Assembly (NCBI GenBank): GCA_030272585.1
Contig: BSYQ01000001.1
Location: 5,952,001-6,016,000 of the forward strand
From: Bryopsis sp. KO-2023
Taxonomy: Eukaryota > Chlorophyta > Ulvophyceae > Bryopsidales > Bryopsidaceae
Direction of reading: 5' to 3'
Length of the DNA: 64,000 nt
A model generated the notes under the pieces. That model was not told the DNA's origin. It made no database searches and worked only from the letters and a program-made list of their open reading frames with translations. Of the stretch, positions 50,010 through 62,390 are shown piece by piece. A program made the translations under genes and the position numbers. How positions within the stretch are numbered: position 1 is the stretch's first letter; the number at the start of each line of letters is the position of its first letter.

Positions 50010-51805
50010 TCAATATGGGGTGAAGCTTCGATGTCCACCATTACTGTTGTGAACTCTTTGGGGACCATAACCACCTGGTAAAGCCAACCCCTCAACTTTT
50101 CGTAGAGATTCAAGCAACACTAATACATTAATGCTGGAATTGGAAAAAAAAAACACCCAACCCAACAGAGACATGACACGCAAGCCGAATGAATTCTCAA
50201 AACGCGCTTACAAAAAGGGCGAAAGAAAAATGGGGGAGGATTGGTAGGAAGAAGAAGTTGCTTACCTCCATAGAGCTGAGGACTACTCGCAAGGTCCCCT
50301 CGAATCCCTCTATCAGAACGCACAGATCTGACAGGGACATTACTCCAAGCCTTGCCCACACCCGTATTTCTACCACCCAATCCTGTGACATTACCGAGTC
50401 CCCCAAGTCCATTAGTTCCCGCCAAATTCCCACTCACTCCATACCCACTGATTCTACCAACCTGGCCTATGCCGGAGGTCAACATGGCTTGTTGTCCCGC
50501 AACATTCACTCCGCTCAACTGATTCCCACTACCACCAGCACCAGTCAGCGGGGCTAGTGTATTCAACTGGGACAGTTGATTCATTGCTCCCATCATCCCA
50601 GCCCCATTAACACCCACCATTCCAAGCGCACCATTGGGGCTACTTGAAATGCCCCCAGTCAACCCCCCAAGCAAACTATTCGACCCAGCCAACACGCCAG
50701 AATTGCTTAAGCTTCGAGTGCTGGTCAGATCTCCCACCATTCCACCGTTCCGAATCGAAACCCCTTGAAAATTATTCAAGCTGTTTGCATATGCCGATTC
50801 CATCTTGACCATGGGGCCGGCCCCGGCTCCACCTAGACCAGCAGCAGCAGCTCCCTTCAATAACGCATTCCCCATTGCAAAAGTGTTGGGCATCCCCGTC
50901 ATGGCTGGATTCAGGGTGACATTGGCCATAGGAACGAAACTGCCTTGGTTCATACTCATATTCACCATTGGCATGTGAGCCACGGCCCCAGTTCGCATGG
51001 CTGTGAGATCAACACTCAAAGGGGCTGCTGTAGTCATGACACCAGCCATGGGGCCCATCATTTGAGGAATTTCCGTTGTGTCCGGAGACTTGTTTGTCAA
51101 TCTATCTTTTGCCATGTTGATGGCCTCGATGTCCTGATCAAGCCATCCACAGGGGGACAAGACTAAGTACCAACCAGATACAGTCACACCATTTACCCCT
51201 CTGATTCGGAGGACACTAACGCAGGACGCCCAGGATTTCAGAAGACTCAAAACCGAACGAACGAATCATTCTGTCTGAGAAACGGGACTCACCACTCCCT
51301 TGATTCTGCGTTGAGACTCGGTATACGCTCGGCGGGCCTCCGCATAACTGGAGAAGCGGACGAAACAATAGGAGGACCGCCTGCCGTTCTTCTGGGGTGG
51401 GAAATATACGTCGCTCACTTGGCCCCACTGGCTGAAGTGGTCCAAAATATCCTCCTCCACCAGCTGCTGTGGAACACCACCCACATACAGTCGGGGGCCC
51501 GTGCCATGTGGCCCGCTGAAAGCCGCTGATTCCTGGTCCTCATAGTTCGGCCTGGGCCCTGCTCTGTTGATCTTAACCGTTTGCCCTGCTATCGTGTGCT
51601 CCTCATGTTCCAGCACTCGGTCGACATCCTCCTTCCTATCGAACGTGGTGAAGCCGAAGCCCATTACGTTGTTGGTGCGCTTGTTTCGCGGCAGATAGAC
51701 GTCCAGGACCTTGCCAAACTGGGAAAAGTAGTCCCTGATGGGCTCCTCCAGCAGCCCGTACCCCACGTTCATGTAGATCCGATGGTCGCCAGCTTTGTAT
51801 GCCAT
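50010..51805 (-). CDS. hnRNP-like protein with two RRMs and a Gly/Met/Asn-rich C-terminal half
   Basis: Three exons at about 51805-51293, 51133-50266 and 50074-50010 join in phase to give 481 residues. RRM 1 (about residues 8-85) has RIYMNVGYG and RNP1 MGFGFTTF; RRM 2 (about 100-175) has LYVGGVPQQLVEEDILDHFS and RNP1 YCFVRF. The following 280 residues are low-complexity, rich in Gly, Met, Asn, Ser and Ala. The last residues read HNSNGGHRSFTPY before the stop, a basic residue followed by PY, as in transportin-type PY-NLS signals. Such proteins (hnRNP A/B, DAZAP1 types) bind mRNA in the nucleus and shuttle. The exact subfamily cannot be set by eye. Confidence 0.87.
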
Positions 51806-52271
51806 TTTTTCTTGCCACCCGCGAAAGTCCTTCACCCGCGCGCTCAGGTACTGGGTTTAGGCAGGAAGATGCTTGACAAGACATTTGAAGACTCAGGCCA
51901 CCACGTCGTCACATCTTGGTCAATGCACTCGCGGGTCAACGCTGTATGCAATCGAATTGGTGGCTGACAGCTTTTGTAGGTCCTCCGCCACCCCTAATGC
52001 TGATTGAAAACACTGGGCCACCCGACACGGACAACACACACACACGCCAGGAGTTTGAAATCGCAGATGTCTCTCGAACAGTGGGAGCTTTCGCAGAATA
52101 CATGCTTTTTCCTTTGGCGATGGCTTTTCATCGTTTGGTGCCCAGCCGTCGAAAATCGACGATGCCAATGTGTGGCTGGGCTGTGCGGATGTAGGAGATT
52201 TTCTCCGCATCACCATTCGGACAACGATTTGGTGCACTTCACGAGAACGCATCACACTTGGGAAACAGCCA
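51806..52271. other. Spacer between the MTA1-like gene and the RRM gene
   Basis: 466 bases between two minus-strand genes: the 3' UTR of the MTA1-like gene and the promoter of the RRM gene. No exon or repeat recognised. Confidence 0.45.
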
Positions 52272-53237
52272 TCAAAGCTTTTCACTGATATCTGCGTCGT
52301 CTAGCGCAAGTTTTTTCGATGCACAAGGGCTACTTTTCACAGCCACCGGATCGTCGTCCATCTTCAAAGTCCCACACACTTCGTTGCCCACAGACACCCA
52401 GTGATTTCTAAGGTTGTTTTTCCTGGCAAAAATCTCTAAATATTTCCCGTTGGGGACCAGCTCTTCGATCAATTCATAGATTTCCTGGGGTTTCTGGCTC
52501 TGCCCTCTCCTCTCGCTCAAAATCACGTCACTCCCCACGGAGCCCCTCACTTTTTCGGGCCAATCCCCTTTCAAACCCACTAGACACACTTCCTTGGCGT
52601 GCTGCAAGTAAAACCCGTGGCTCTTGGCCAAGCGCCTGTTGACTGTCAACTTAACCCACACCACCTCATCCACCACTTTGTATCCCCACCGATTAAACAA
52701 ACCAACAACGAAGTCGTAACTGGAATTGATCACCCAAACGAACAGAAGCCCGTTCTCCTGGAGCTTGGGGATCGGCAAAGCCATTATGTCTTTGTTCGTC
52801 AACTGCCCATATCCCAGAGCGACGCCTCTCGTTGGGTTCGCTGTGGCCAAAACCCAGGGCGGATCCATCATAACGACGTCAAACTTGGTCGTTTCGTAGA
52901 GCGATTTCCAGTCGTAGAGCGTGACGTCGGCTTGAATTGGAATGCAGTGGGGCGGGACTTGCCACTCACTCGGATCTACTTCATCCACAGATATTTCTTG
53001 CAGCTTGGCTTTCCTTTCCACGTCGTTTTCCTCAGGTGTCGACCCCTCCACGACTTCGCTGGAATCATGTAGTTTGCCATCCAGCAGTTTAACCAAGGAC
53101 CTGTACTTGTCGATCTCGCCCAACAAACCTTCGTTCGCAAGCGACACCCACTCCTGCTTGGCGGCTTCCTCTGACTGAGAAGCAAGTTCCTCTGCAAGAC
53201 GCAGCTTGTCGGGCTCAGCCGACGACTCTCGTTTCAT
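52272..53237 (-). CDS. MTA1: MT-A70 family methyltransferase of the MTA1 (DNA N6-adenine) type
   Basis: A single-exon, 321-residue protein starting at ATG 53237. An N-terminal helical region (residues 10-90) precedes the catalytic domain. The MT-A70 signature DPPW lies at residues 125-128 in KFDVVMMDPPWVLATANPTR, followed by GVALGYGQLTNKDI, GLLFVWVINSSYDF, GYKVVDEVVWVKL, SHGFYLQHAKEVCLVGLKGD, SDVILSERRGQSQKPQEIYE, and NGKYLEIFARKNNLRNHWVS. The TRGVAL, LQHAKE and SERRGQSQKP stretches match the ciliate MTA1 proteins that methylate adenine in DNA, rather than METTL3, METTL14 or METTL4 as I recall them. So DNA 6mA methylation, possibly at ApT sites, is the likely role; a partner like MTA9 would be expected elsewhere. 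The lack of introns is unusual for this window. Confidence 0.88.
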   Translation of the reverse strand: MKRESSAEPDKLRLAEELASQSEEAAKQEWVSLANEGLLGEIDKYRSLVKLLDGKLHDSSEVVEGSTPEENDVERKAKLQEISVDEVDPSEWQVPPHCIPIQADVTLYDWKSLYETTKFDVVMMDPPWVLATANPTRGVALGYGQLTNKDIMALPIPKLQENGLLFVWVINSSYDFVVGLFNRWGYKVVDEVVWVKLTVNRRLAKSHGFYLQHAKEVCLVGLKGDWPEKVRGSVGSDVILSERRGQSQKPQEIYELIEELVPNGKYLEIFARKNNLRNHWVSVGNEVCGTLKMDDDPVAVKSSPCASKKLALDDADISEKL

Positions 53238-53637
53238 CTTGCGACGAAAACCGGAAAAAACACAGGTCCGATTTGTATTGGTTTGGGTTTCTGGCGCTTT
53301 GCTGGATGTCTTACTTTACGGAAAATGACAGGGGACCCCAATCACGTTGGGAGCATTCCCTTCGAGGAGAAACGCGAGAATTTCGAAAAGTTGAACATCA
53401 GGGGTGCAGGGAGTGTAAGCGTCATCCTCATGTGGAATTATGACTCTTTGGTTGGGGTGTCGGGAGCCATGTTTGCAGATCGGCTGTGGCTTCACCTTTG
53501 CCTTTTCGAAATAGCCTTTAAACAACATTACTCACACTTCTATGGTGGAACAAAACCCTGCCAGAAATCGAAAGCACATCATTCTTGATGATTCAGGCCA
53601 CCACCTCTCTCCTAAGAACCCCAATACATCGAAAGCA
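53238..53637. other. Spacer between COG4 and the MTA1-like gene
   Basis: 400 bases between two minus-strand genes, holding the COG4 3' UTR and the MTA1-like promoter. A + strand frame near 53327-53588 is open by chance. Nothing else seen. Confidence 0.45.
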
Positions 53638-56600
53638 TTACAGTGACAGTGCAGCGATTCCATCATCAGGAAAATCAACTCGCAGCCTCATAATGGACTT
53701 AATCTCCCCAGGAGTCAACCGCCACGTCACCGCTCCACCATCATCCCCCCAGTAGTCCAGAATTTCGTCCACCGATTCCAAACACACCACCGTCGCCACT
53801 TGTGTCAATCGAGCAAACTTGTCCCTCACAGTTCTCTGGCTAGTCTCCGACAAGTGACTGACGATCGCCCTAACATCCCTGTCCAGTTGCAAACCTCCCA
53901 GCTGATTGAATCTTTTCCTCATCATTAGAGCTTCGATTCTCGAGGCAATTCTATCGAGCAACAGGTGAAGATTGGCGTCTAGATTTGTGGTGGTCAGCAA
54001 TGGTGTCAACCAAGCGATGATATTGTCCATTTCAACCAGCATTCGCTGGACCCAGGTGTCTTCGATCTCGTTTGCTGAGTATTCTGCTTCTGACAGCTCG
54101 TAGCTAGCCCCCGCAGCATCATCCAGCACAGACTTCAGCTTGTGCATGACAGAATCGGTGAGCTGATCCAATGCCCTTGTGGAAAGAGATTTAACCTCTC
54201 CGGAAGTCCTTGACAAATCAGCCAAAACCGAGTTCACGACATTCCTGTCTTTGATGCTGCCGAACAAATTGGCCACGTATCCCTCCAGCTCAGACTTTAA
54301 TTTCATGATGTAGTTTGCTGACACCTCCGCGTTGTTGAGAAACAGAGGAAAGTTTGACTCTGCGGGTATTTGGGACTCGCTTGCAACTGCCGTCATGAAC
54401 TTGGATGGACCCGAGAGGAGTTTTTTTTGCAAAGCTGCCATCAGACTTTGTCCGAGAATGGAATTCATCAAACTGAGGACCGAGCAGACGCATTGCAGGT
54501 TGGAGGTCGCCATCGCGCGTGTGGCACATTTTCTTAAAATGAAGAACACATCATCCACCATCGACGAGGTCAAGGAGTCAGCAATCTGTCCATCACAACA
54601 GAAGAAACTTTCAACATAGATTCCCATCAACCGGCAGAAACTCATTCCGCGTGGGAAATCACCAACCCTCCCAAGCCAACAGGGAAAATCTGCCCAAAAA
54701 ATAGAAAAAATCAACACCCCCTCCCCACCTGCTCATTGATTTCGATGGCTTTCTTGACGTTCTCTTCCATGTAGTACTCCTCAAGGGTGATGTAATATCC
54801 GACCAGTTCCCTGACGCTGACATTCAGTTGGCCCCCTCTGAAGGTCGTCTCTCGAATCGGACTCAAAGGGTTCGGGGCAATAGCAGCAGACATCTTTCCA
54901 AGCATGAACTGATTGTATTCCTCGCTCCTTTGGCAAAGCAGCAGGACCTCTTGCAAGAAGTTTTCCACCTCTCTTGGGTCGACCAAGGTTGTGGTCCCCG
55001 CCATCAAAGCTTTTACGAAGAAAATAAGGCAATAAAAACATCACACAAATGCACATGCATGCATGATACTGAATCGAGAATTCATGCAATGATTCTGCCC
55101 CCACCGTTCATAGGATTGTCAACTACAGTAATCGACCATACAGTGACACTCAACAAGCAAAAACCATTCGACTTGGACCTATTTCCCACATACCAGAATA
55201 AACAGAATAATACTCATCATAAAAACTAAACTCCCCAGGTGTCCATAATGTATTCCAACAGCAAGAACAAACACTATCGCTCAGCTTTTTCTACTCCTCT
55301 GGTGGGTGTTTGTGAAATATGATCCATTGACTACTGGTTAGAGATTGCTGTTAACTTACCCATATCTTTGTGTTTACGAAGACCAACTTCTTTCACCAGC
55401 CGGGGAAGTCGCCGAGCCTCGAGGTACCTTTGAATAATTTTGGATCCACGGCTGTCGCACTCATGCTGCAGAGAGGTGATGGCTTCCAACACAGCCTCGA
55501 CTCCAAAAGTCTGTTTCAACACCTGCACATATCACAAAAAAAGAAAAGTCATTGTTGAGAAAAGCTGGCGTGTTTTCAAGGACAACGCAGCAAGATCTCC
55601 ATGACGGCAATTCAATTTTTGGCAATCTTTCCTGTTCTCGGCATCCAAGCAAAAAACTATACAGAGATTGAAAAACTGCTTCATCGAGACAGCAGCCTGC
55701 CTGCACATGTTGCTTTCTTTTTTCTCTTAAAGTGGTAGTCACAGAGGCAGCCATGTACCGATTTTCTACCGGTTATCTTTAGGGAAAAAGCATCCAAATT
55801 TACCACGGATATGGATCTGCTTCAAATTCAACACCTCTTCGTTTTCCTCAACCGCAAGTGCAACGGATTTGAATGTGGCTGACAAAGCCGCCACAAAATC
55901 TGCTTTGTCTGATTGGGGACCCTCCAAAACTGAGGAGAGATCACTGTAGGTCTGCATGGCTTGATTGGCAACAGTGCTCTTCAAATAGTCAATAAATCGT
56001 CGGAGACCCTCATCCTGGTTCCAATAAGATCAATCCGATTTCAGTTTGAGCACACAGTGAAACAATAACCATCTGGCTTGTTTGTGCATATTATTGGTCA
56101 AATTTTCATTTCCAGGACTCTCAACCCCTGTTGTCATGAACACGAGTTTAAAGCGTCAATGTGGGAATTTGAAACACTTGGAACGTACCTTCTTGTTGAG
56201 TGGTTTGAACAGCTTGGTAAATCGAGCAACCTCTTCGCCTTGAGAATCATCGACAGCTGAGTTGAATCGGGAGCGAACGATCTCCTCCAATTGCGACTCA
56301 CATTCATCCACAATCTGTACACACAAGCCTCAAATCCATGATTCACCAGCATTAATACTGGCATTTCATACTCACAAATCTGAATGTTTTGTGGAGCAAA
56401 AAAATGAGCCGGAGGAAAAAAAATCACCACATCCGCTTGACAATCATTAGAGAAAGCACACACTTGCACAAACAACAAAGAATGGGGCAGATATCTGAAA
56501 GCTCTTTTGAATTGGTTCCTGTTTATTATATTTAAATTCAGCATGAGTGAGACCTGCTTTTGTTGAAGATCATTATCTGATTCGAGTCGGCCTTCCAATT

Positions 56601-57536
56601 GTCGAAACTGTCCAATGCACTGAGCTGCCCCTTCATAATCACTCTCTGTCATTGCTCTTTGTAAGCGTGTCACGCACGTCGTTCTGGAAAAAGAAAAAAA
56701 GAATCAAGCAACTCTGGACATATTATGGCGGGCGACACAATTGTTGATGCATCATCATTAGTCATTCACATATGATTCAGGAAGGTGGCACTGTGAAAGT
56801 GGAAGGCGACTTTTAAGGGATGTATTTCACAAGACTTTCACCCTGTTTTTTTTTTAATTGTGTTTTGAATGTGCATTTTTTTCTTTTCTTTTTAACAATT
56901 CCACGATTCTACCATAAGTAGTGAGGAATAAACATTGTTGCGTCTGGACTGGCATTCTGGGGAAGATAATACACACCTGTCCATCACAACATGAATGTCC
57001 CCCAGCACTTGCTTCACTCTTGACTGTGCAAAATCGAGCTCCTTCACTCTGCCACTGATTTGCTCCGCCACCGTGGCTGTGCTCCGCACAGACGATAGGA
57101 GCTGATCAGCATCAGCATGCACCACTTCAAGAACCTGTTCACAACACCCCACCAACCTTTGGAGGACCTTCCAGATCAACTAAAATGTCCCAGAGATATA
57201 TATCTGATTCTGTTAGCAGCCAGGTCATCAGAATCAAAAATGACGTCCCTTGGCTGTTCAGTGTCGCAGGAACGTCATTGAACTGGATGGTCGTCGAGCA
57301 ATACTTCTTGGCTGTGAATCGACTCCAGATCTCACTTCGGCTGTTTGCTCGGTGAGAGACAGCAGCTCCGCTTCAAGGTGACGCCTCCGTGCCAACATCT
57401 GCTCAAGACCTGCATCTATTGTTCTCTCTGTTGCCAAAGATTCGTGCAGCAGTTTGTTGATGTCGCTGGGATTCGTGAGCTGCTCCACAGCTCTCATATC
57501 CAGCCCCCCCCTGGGGCTCGACACCAAACCAGGCAT
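53638..57536 (-). CDS. COG4: COG4, subunit of the conserved oligomeric Golgi tethering complex
   Basis: COG tethers retrograde vesicles at the Golgi; COG4 binds SNAREs and Sly1. Start ATG 57536 (MPGLVSSPRGGLDMRAVEQL). About nine exons follow on the minus strand: an N-terminal coiled coil (EQMLARRRHLEAELLSLTEQ), ISGRVKELDFAQSRVKQVLG, ESDYEGAAQCIGQFRQLEG, DEGLRRFIDYLKSTVANQ, and RELVGYYITLEEYYMEENVK. One 0.96 kb last exon begins with the conserved SLTSSMVDDVFFILRKC and ends with DKFARLTQVATVVCLESVDE, ILDYWGDDGGAVTWRLTPGE and RLRVDFPDDGIAALSL. The C-terminal region is the part structurally known to carry the D and E domains. Intron-exon edges in the middle are approximate. It is divergent from PRMT10. 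Confidence 0.93.
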
Positions 57537-57822
57537 ATCGTTCGCACTCACAACACCACTTCTTGATTGCAGGGCTCCACACAGAACACAATTTTCTTGA
57601 AGCCAAGTTTCGTAATGCTCGTCATGTTATCAGCACGTGGGTGTGACCGATTCTGGCATTATGCTCGTCTTTCCGATCCTCTGCCATTTCTCGCGGGAAC
57701 AAAATCCCAACAAGAGCGTGCCTTGAATACTGGATCTTGTTTTTCTGGTTTGTTCTTTCTTCGGGCCCGTGTCCTGAGCTCAGCACCAAAATTTTTTTTA
57801 GGGTCGGTGGCGGCGGTACAAA
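57537..57822. promoter_or_regulatory. Shared divergent upstream region of COG4 and PRMT10
   Basis: 286 bases between opposite-strand start codons. Promoter role inferred from orientation only. Confidence 0.5.
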
Positions 57823-60261
<2,439 letters not shown>

Positions 60262-60901
60262 AAAGACTGCCGGGGGGGTTCAGGAGCAGGGGGGGTGGGA
60301 GGGAAGAAAGAAACAGAAGTCATTCGCAGGAATGAGATATTCGACAATGGATAGGGACTGGATGGTCTGCGGAAAAGCATGAAGGAAACAGATTATAGCA
60401 ACGATTTACTTTGGTACAGGCAAAACACATGCAGGGTTTGACATGAAATTTTCGGCGTAGGTGTGGTGACCTTCCTTTTTGCACATGGGGAATTTGGATT
60501 CGAGAAGGATGTGGTTTGGTAGAGACGTGTTGGGACCGTGGACGCCCGATATATCAATGATCTTGAAAGAATTTACCAGGAGAGGTGCAACACACATGTT
60601 CTTTGATCTGCAAACTGTGCATGAATCGTTCACATCCAGCCCTTCATTGTGTAAACTGTTGTGGTCAGATCAGGATTGGGATTAAAGGAGATGCTTGTTT
60701 GGCAGTGTTAAACCCAAACAACTTGACATTTCCAGCACCCAGCACAAATCTGGGACTGCCTTGCGGTGCAGTTGCTGCCCCCTTCATCAAATCTCGTATC
60801 ATTCTCTACATGGTTCATAACCTTTTCTCAACATGAGATACAATGCTGTACAACACGACAATGTCATGCATGGTTCATGATGGGCGGTAAGTACGAGGCA
60901 T
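60262..60901. other. Tail-to-tail spacer after PRMT10
   Basis: 640 bases between two stop codons. G-runs near 60270-60298. A + strand frame at 60479-60685 is open (HMGNLDSRRMWFGRDVLG and on) but has no splice support or known homologue. I treat the region as 3' UTR. Confidence 0.4.
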
Positions 60902-62185
60902 TCATCTGGGGAAATCTCTCCCCTCCTCCTCATCAGAGTCATCTATCCAGACCTCCACCAGATCGTTTTGAGCGGATTTCCACTGGCCTCGACTACTCCT
61001 GGTTGGCTGCACTACTGTCCATTTCCCATTTTCAAACTTCTCAGTCGGTGGTGAATTCCCTGATGACCCCACAGAAACATTTTGGCCCAATCCTCAACTA
61101 TAAAGATTGTCGATTTCCCCAATCATGTGAGTCCATTTTCACAATTGCCATCAAATTGCATGTGACATTCCACGTCCAGACTGAATCGCCAGAGAACAAA
61201 GTACCTCTCCTGGGTTCATCTCGGTAGTCGCCATTTCCCCCGAATCCTCTAAATATTATGTACAGAAATAAACCGACTATGCCCCCTGTCATCACAAGCT
61301 GCAAGGGAAAAGCAAATTGAAATTCAGTTACAGTTTGCAACCCGTTGATCATTGCTCCTGCATATCAAACAAGGGAGATGATGTCAAAACTTAACTTACC
61401 GTCAAAATGGACCTTGCAAATGCTAGCGCCAGCAAAGTCAATCCTGCTCTGACGCTGTTGTCCACCTGCAGTCATTGGAATCCTTGGAACTACTGATAAT
61501 CACTCACGTAAAAACATAACCGCACATTTACAGCATCAACATATCAACGCTATTCAGATTTTAGTATCAATCAGCCATCCATACCAGTTGTCTGCTCGTT
61601 TTCGGGGGGCACATGTCATAAACGGAATCTGAAATTCCTTGGATTGCAGAACCTATCCAGTTCGCCACCCGCTGAAACCAATCATTCATATCAGGAGGAT
61701 CAGGTCCCTGCATTGCATGGTCAGACAGTTCAACAAACATGTTCACTTGGCTGACGCATTATGTCTCCAACACCCAGTTTGTCCAAATACTATCTTTATC
61801 CTTTGCACTTTGTCCACCGGGAATAGCACTCAAAACACAGCTGTACCCCTGTAATTTTTTCTCCAGTTCTCACCCTGTTTGGATTATACTGTCTTGAAGA
61901 GTCGTCAGGCCAAACGGCTCCCCCAGCGGATGACCCCACCCTCCAGCGCCCCTGGCGACATGAGCGGGCTGCAAAACGAAAGTGGGAACAGGAATTAACC
62001 CAAAGACTTCAAGAAACGGCTCGAGTTTTTCTCGCAGACAGGATCAGTTGCCACAAGGTGGTGGATCTACCTTCATGACAACGATAGGAGCGAGCGCGAC
62101 GTGCCGCCACCCTCGGTACTTTGAAGAACGAATTTCTGTAACAGAAGAAGTTTGGCCTCGAGTGCTGAAACACAGAAGCGTCCAT
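60902..62185 (-). CDS. Probable plastid-targeted membrane protein, unrecognised family
   Basis: Exons on the minus strand at about 62185-62077, 61977-61872, 61718-61590, 61470-61402, 61300-61216 and 61096-60902 join in phase. The start MDASVFQHSRPNFFCYRNSF is followed by an Arg/Ser-rich stretch (KVPRVAARRARSYRC, RQGRWRVGSSAGGAVWPDD) that looks like an organelle transit peptide. Then come QYNPNR-GPDPPDMNDWFQ, an amphipathic segment, and two hydrophobic helices across exon joints (RAGLTLLALAFARSILT and LVMTGGIVGLFLYIIFRGFG). The soluble C-terminal tail ends with DLVEVWIDDSDEEE. The order transit peptide, PDD/NPN motif, two membrane helices, acidic tail suggests a thylakoid or envelope protein. 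I cannot name it. The first exon is the weakest part. Confidence 0.6.
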
Positions 62186-62390
62186 TGTGGGTCTCTGCAA
62201 CAGGACCCGCAGCGCAGCCGTTTGTCATTTCTGGCAATGGTGGGGAAATGACGTCTTTTCCTACGCCATTGAAATGAATGCATCATCGAGCATTTTTACA
62301 AGAATCTGAACCCGCAACCGATCGCACAGTGCTGCCTTCTATTGAAGTGTGGATAGCTGTGGGGAATCGGTCTTGGCGACCAGGCGAAAA
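62186..62390. promoter_or_regulatory. Divergent upstream region of the membrane protein and Sec23/24-like genes
   Basis: 205 bases between opposite-strand start codons; shared promoter inferred from orientation only. Confidence 0.45.

Noticed and set aside
60479-60685. 68-codon + strand frame after PRMT10
   Set aside because: PRMT10 already has a complete C-terminus and stop at 60261; no start or splice evidence for a new gene.
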